DNA of 64,000 nt from Clostridium sp. NkU-1 (lineage in GTDB: Bacteria > Bacillota_A > Clostridia > Lachnospirales > Lachnospiraceae). The DNA lies in assembly GCA_001312405.1 (NCBI GenBank), contig BBDR01000015.1:1-64000 (forward strand). Reading direction: 5' to 3'. Below the pieces are notes generated by a model, which did not search any database, was not told where the DNA came from, and saw nothing but the letters and a program-made list of their open reading frames with translations. Shown here piece after piece: positions 61,691 through 64,000 of this stretch (the first letter of the stretch is position 1; each line of letters begins with the position of its first letter). The translations under genes were made by a program, and so were the position numbers.

Positions 61691-61780
61691 ATGAAGAACA
61701 AATTCAGTTTTAGTGACTTGATGCAGTTCAGACTATTTTTGCTAGCACTACTGACATTCATTTATTTGATGAGTCATTAG
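61691..61780 (+). CDS. Small hydrophobic type I toxin candidate
   Basis: 29 codons from ATG 61691 behind GGGGGTGGTG. The product has a short polar N-terminus (MKNKFSFSDLMQF) and one membrane helix (RLFLLALLTFIYLM). Size, helix and a convergent overlapping antisense transcript resemble TxpA/BsrG or holin-like type I toxins of Firmicutes. The leader hairpin before the ribosome-binding site fits translation control. Too short for a family assignment by eye alone. Confidence 0.65.
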   Translation: MKNKFSFSDLMQFRLFLLALLTFIYLMSH

Positions 61781-61784
61781 TATA

Positions 61785-61884
61785 AAGTAAAAACCACCCT
61801 GAAACTTTGGACGGTTCGGGTGGCTTTGCTTCTCAATGTTATTTCCGGTCAACTCACCTATGTGGGCGGTTGTTCCTTTTTCTA
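61785..61884 (-). ncRNA. Antisense antitoxin RNA candidate
   Basis: A transcript from the promoter at 61890-61918 would run ~95 nt to a hairpin CCACCC...GGGTGG followed by TTTTT, at 61806-61785 on the minus strand. The same hairpin ends the toxin mRNA on the plus strand (TTCGGGTGGCTTT). The two RNAs therefore overlap tail to tail, as in TxpA/RatA. Confidence 0.6.
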
Positions 61885-61889
61885 CCTAT

Positions 61890-61918
61890 ATTATAGCATG
61901 AGTGAAACAATAATTCAA
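61890..61918 (-). promoter_or_regulatory. Promoter of the antisense RNA
   Basis: TTGAAT (61918-61913) and TATAAT (61895-61890) with a 17-nt spacer on the minus strand; no ORF follows in that direction. Confidence 0.75.
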
Positions 61919-62308
61919 GATTAACCTTTGTCTTTCTTTGAATCTACCAATATCACAATTCAGAAAAATTCCCTACCGTTTTTAGAAAATATTATATGGC
62001 TTATATGCAGGTACCATGATGCAGGCAAATTCTCGGTACTCTGGCAAGAGTATTCTGTATTGCTGCCAGGGAAGAGTGGATTGTTTTAAAAAAATAAGAT
62101 ACAAGACGCCATAAAGTCCTGGGGGCAGCCTAAACTCTATGGAAACAGACGAAGAACAGGTCCGTTATGACAGACTCACGGAAGTTTTCCAAAAGAGCCG
62201 CCCCAATCAACTGCCGGAACCTCTTATCTCTCCCTGTTCAGTACTTAAGAATTATGGTATGATTGAAAAAAACAGATTACAGGTACAGAGGGCAAAGGAC
62301 GAATTTTT
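61919..62308. other. Intergenic region upstream of the helicase gene
   Basis: No supported gene. An open frame at 62139-62363 has no ribosome-binding site and overlaps the likely helicase start. A -10-like TATGAT lies at ~62258. Confidence 0.45.
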
Positions 62309-64000
62309 ATGGAACAGACAGCCAGAAATATTTTCAGAGCAGTCCATGAAGGAAAGTGGCTGAGCATTGAGTACAGGAATAAAAAAAGAAGAAATAACCA
62401 AATACTGGATCGCTGTTCATGGCATTGACCCAAAGAAGAAAACCTTAGAGGTGGAGGGCTTTCATCTCACCTTGTTTACGGTGGATAAATTTCCCTGCAT
62501 TTATGTGGATTCCATTCTCTCTTCCTCTGTGGTGGATGGGTCTTACTATGAAGCAGATCCCTTACTTGTTCAGGATATCAATGAAAATCCTGAAAAATAC
62601 CGGAATCTTTTTGCCTCCCCTGTGAATTTAAAGATACTGGATTATTTGACGGATTGCAGCCGACTGGACACAAGACCCTATCAAAGCGATTATTCGCTCA
62701 TCCACCATCTGGATGGGGAATGTTTAAACAATGAGGAGTATCCCTTAAGCGACCAGCAGTTTAAAGAGATCGTGAACCGTTTTCAGGAAGATGCAGCGGG
62801 AACAGGAAGCAGGAAAAACTGGAAGCTGCGCCAGCTTTGCATGAATGTGTTAAGCATTGTAGTCAAGGGGAAAGGAAGGAAGCGGGAGTCTCTTTATGTC
62901 CTGGCATACAAACGGCTCTTTCTTGATGTAAAGCGGCGCGTGCTGAAACCGGCAAAGGAGATCGCCATATGCAGGGAGTTTACCATTGGGGGAGAGAGTC
63001 AGAGCATCCGGAAGTTTCTGGATCCTTCCGATTATGAGCTTTTGGAGGATTTTGAAAAGAACCAGGAGCTTATAAAAGACCGGATCATAAACGAAAGCCG
63101 TGCCGCTGGGGGAGTGGATGACAGGCCCTATCTCATTGCCCTGGAGTCAGATGTGAAGGTGGATCTAACCTATGAATACGGCGGCATACTCACCATGTTT
63201 GAGGAAAACCGGGCAACCTATCCGGTCAAAGCCTTTTTTTGGAAATCTGACTGCCAAGCTGACAGAAGAAAGGACTATCCCATTACCCTGCTTCAGCGCC
63301 GGGCAAATTTAGACCAGCTTCTTGCCATCCATAATGGGGTAAAATATCCGGTGACCTATGTCCAGGGCCCTCCTGGGACCGGAAAATCCTATTCCATTGT
63401 CAATACCATTGTTACGGCATTTTTTTAACGAAAAAACTGTGCTTCTCACCTCCTATAACAACCATCCCATTGATACGGTGGTAAAGGATCTCCAGTCCAT
63501 TTCCTACAAAGGAAACGGTCTGATTCCCTTTCCAATAATCCGTCTGGGAAGCGATGAAAAAGTTTATGAAGCCCTTTCTTATATAAAGGAGCTTTATGAG
63601 CAGGTGAAGAAATGGAAGGTATTTGAAAACACCCTGGAAAAGAACAGGGACGATAAGGCAAACCGCATGAAGCAGCTGACCGCTCTTCTTAAAAGGCACG
63701 AAGAGATTTTGGCTTTAAGGGAACAAAAGGAAGCCATTGAATGCCTGATGACGGCAAATAAGCATCTGACCTTCCAGACCGATCTTCAGGGGCGGCAACT
63801 GGAGCGCGTAAAGGAAAAGCTTCAGAAAATCGGAGAGGTGACCGAAGAACAGGCCCTGGCTCTTCTGGAAGATGATGAAGAGGAGTTTAAAAAATATCTT
63901 TATTTTACCTCCGTGAAATATTTAAAAAGGCTTGGGGAACCTAAAAATGCGGGCCTCTGGAATATTCTGGAGATAAAAGACAAAGCAGATCAGGTGAAGG
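62309..64000 (+). CDS. WYL-like N-terminal domain plus Upf1/DNA2-type helicase (3' end outside window, frameshifted)
   Basis: ATG 62309 starts EQTARNIFRAVHEGKWLSIEY, a WYL-type nucleic-acid or ligand-sensing module (to ~residue 75). The frame breaks near 62383 (seven A for six; YRNKKEEITKYWIAVHGID). Walker A VQGPPGTGKSYS follows near residue 355, then another break near 63426 (seven T; TAFFNEKTVLLTSYNNHPID). The continuing frame NHPIDTVVKDLQ is superfamily-1 motif Ia-like and runs open to the window end through a coiled coil. Role unknown; similar proteins occur as housekeeping and as defence-linked helicases. Confidence 0.8.

Noticed and set aside
62139..62363. 74-aa frame upstream of the helicase
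   Set aside because: No ribosome-binding site, and it overlaps the better-supported helicase start at 62309.

Overview
The window comes from a Firmicute of the Clostridia, most likely a Lachnospiraceae member near Lacrimispora/Clostridium. This is inferred from the infB-rbfA-nrnA-truB-ribF order, strong AGGAGG ribosome-binding sites, a clostridial LexA box and the protein sequences; I could not check it against a database. Many genes, including essential ones (infB, uvrA), are interrupted by single-base shifts. Nearly all lie in homopolymers, usually a run of 6 A or T read as 7, or a G/C run one base short. I treat them as sequence errors, and my gene boundaries are the rejoined genes.

Layout. 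1-6391 (+): infB, rbfA, nrnA, truB, ribF, then a secreted SH3-NlpC/P60 hydrolase. 6470-11375 (-): the livKHMGF branched-chain amino-acid importer. 11634-13238 (-): pyrG, divergent from ftsH (13535-15514). 15738-20286: a GntR/UTRA regulator and an opposing mannose-family PTS operon with a BtpA/SgcQ protein; both promoters carry the same palindromic operator. 20858-27716 (+): a complete type I Wadjet (JetABCD) plasmid-defence operon with a terminator in its leader. 27739-37592: a YheO-like regulator divergent from a probable D-amino-acid catabolic operon (sugar-type ABC importer, DSD1-like PLP enzyme, D-aminoacylase, RidA, GH9 hydrolase). 37920-40665 (-): ABC-2 exporter and a methyltransferase. 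41299-46021 (+): LexA-boxed uvrA, then guaA. 46132-48469: a TipA-type MerR regulator with its 19-bp-spacer promoter and an XRE-membrane protein. 48654-53299 (-): a manganese-type operon (34-aa membrane protein, mntR, mntA, mntB, mntC, mntD) behind a DtxR-type palindrome. 53481-57723: a second DtxR-family regulator, a CPA antiporter under a fluoride riboswitch, an ICMT-like methyltransferase and an EamA transporter. 58089-64000: recQ, a response-regulator diguanylate cyclase, a candidate type I toxin-antitoxin and the start of a WYL-like/Upf1-like helicase.

The intergenic regions hold a dispersed 46-nt hairpin repeat that begins TTTAACC and ends CTTGAC. There are two full plus-strand copies, one minus-strand copy, one copy interrupted by a structured IS200/IS605-like sequence, one left-end half copy and one degenerate relative. 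I saw no rRNA, tRNA, CRISPR array or intact transposase.

Main points to follow up: the fluoride riboswitch with its antiporter, the Wadjet operon with an attenuator-like leader, the D-amino-acid/GH9 operon, the toxin/antisense RNA pair, the manganese-operon small protein and the 46-nt repeat family.
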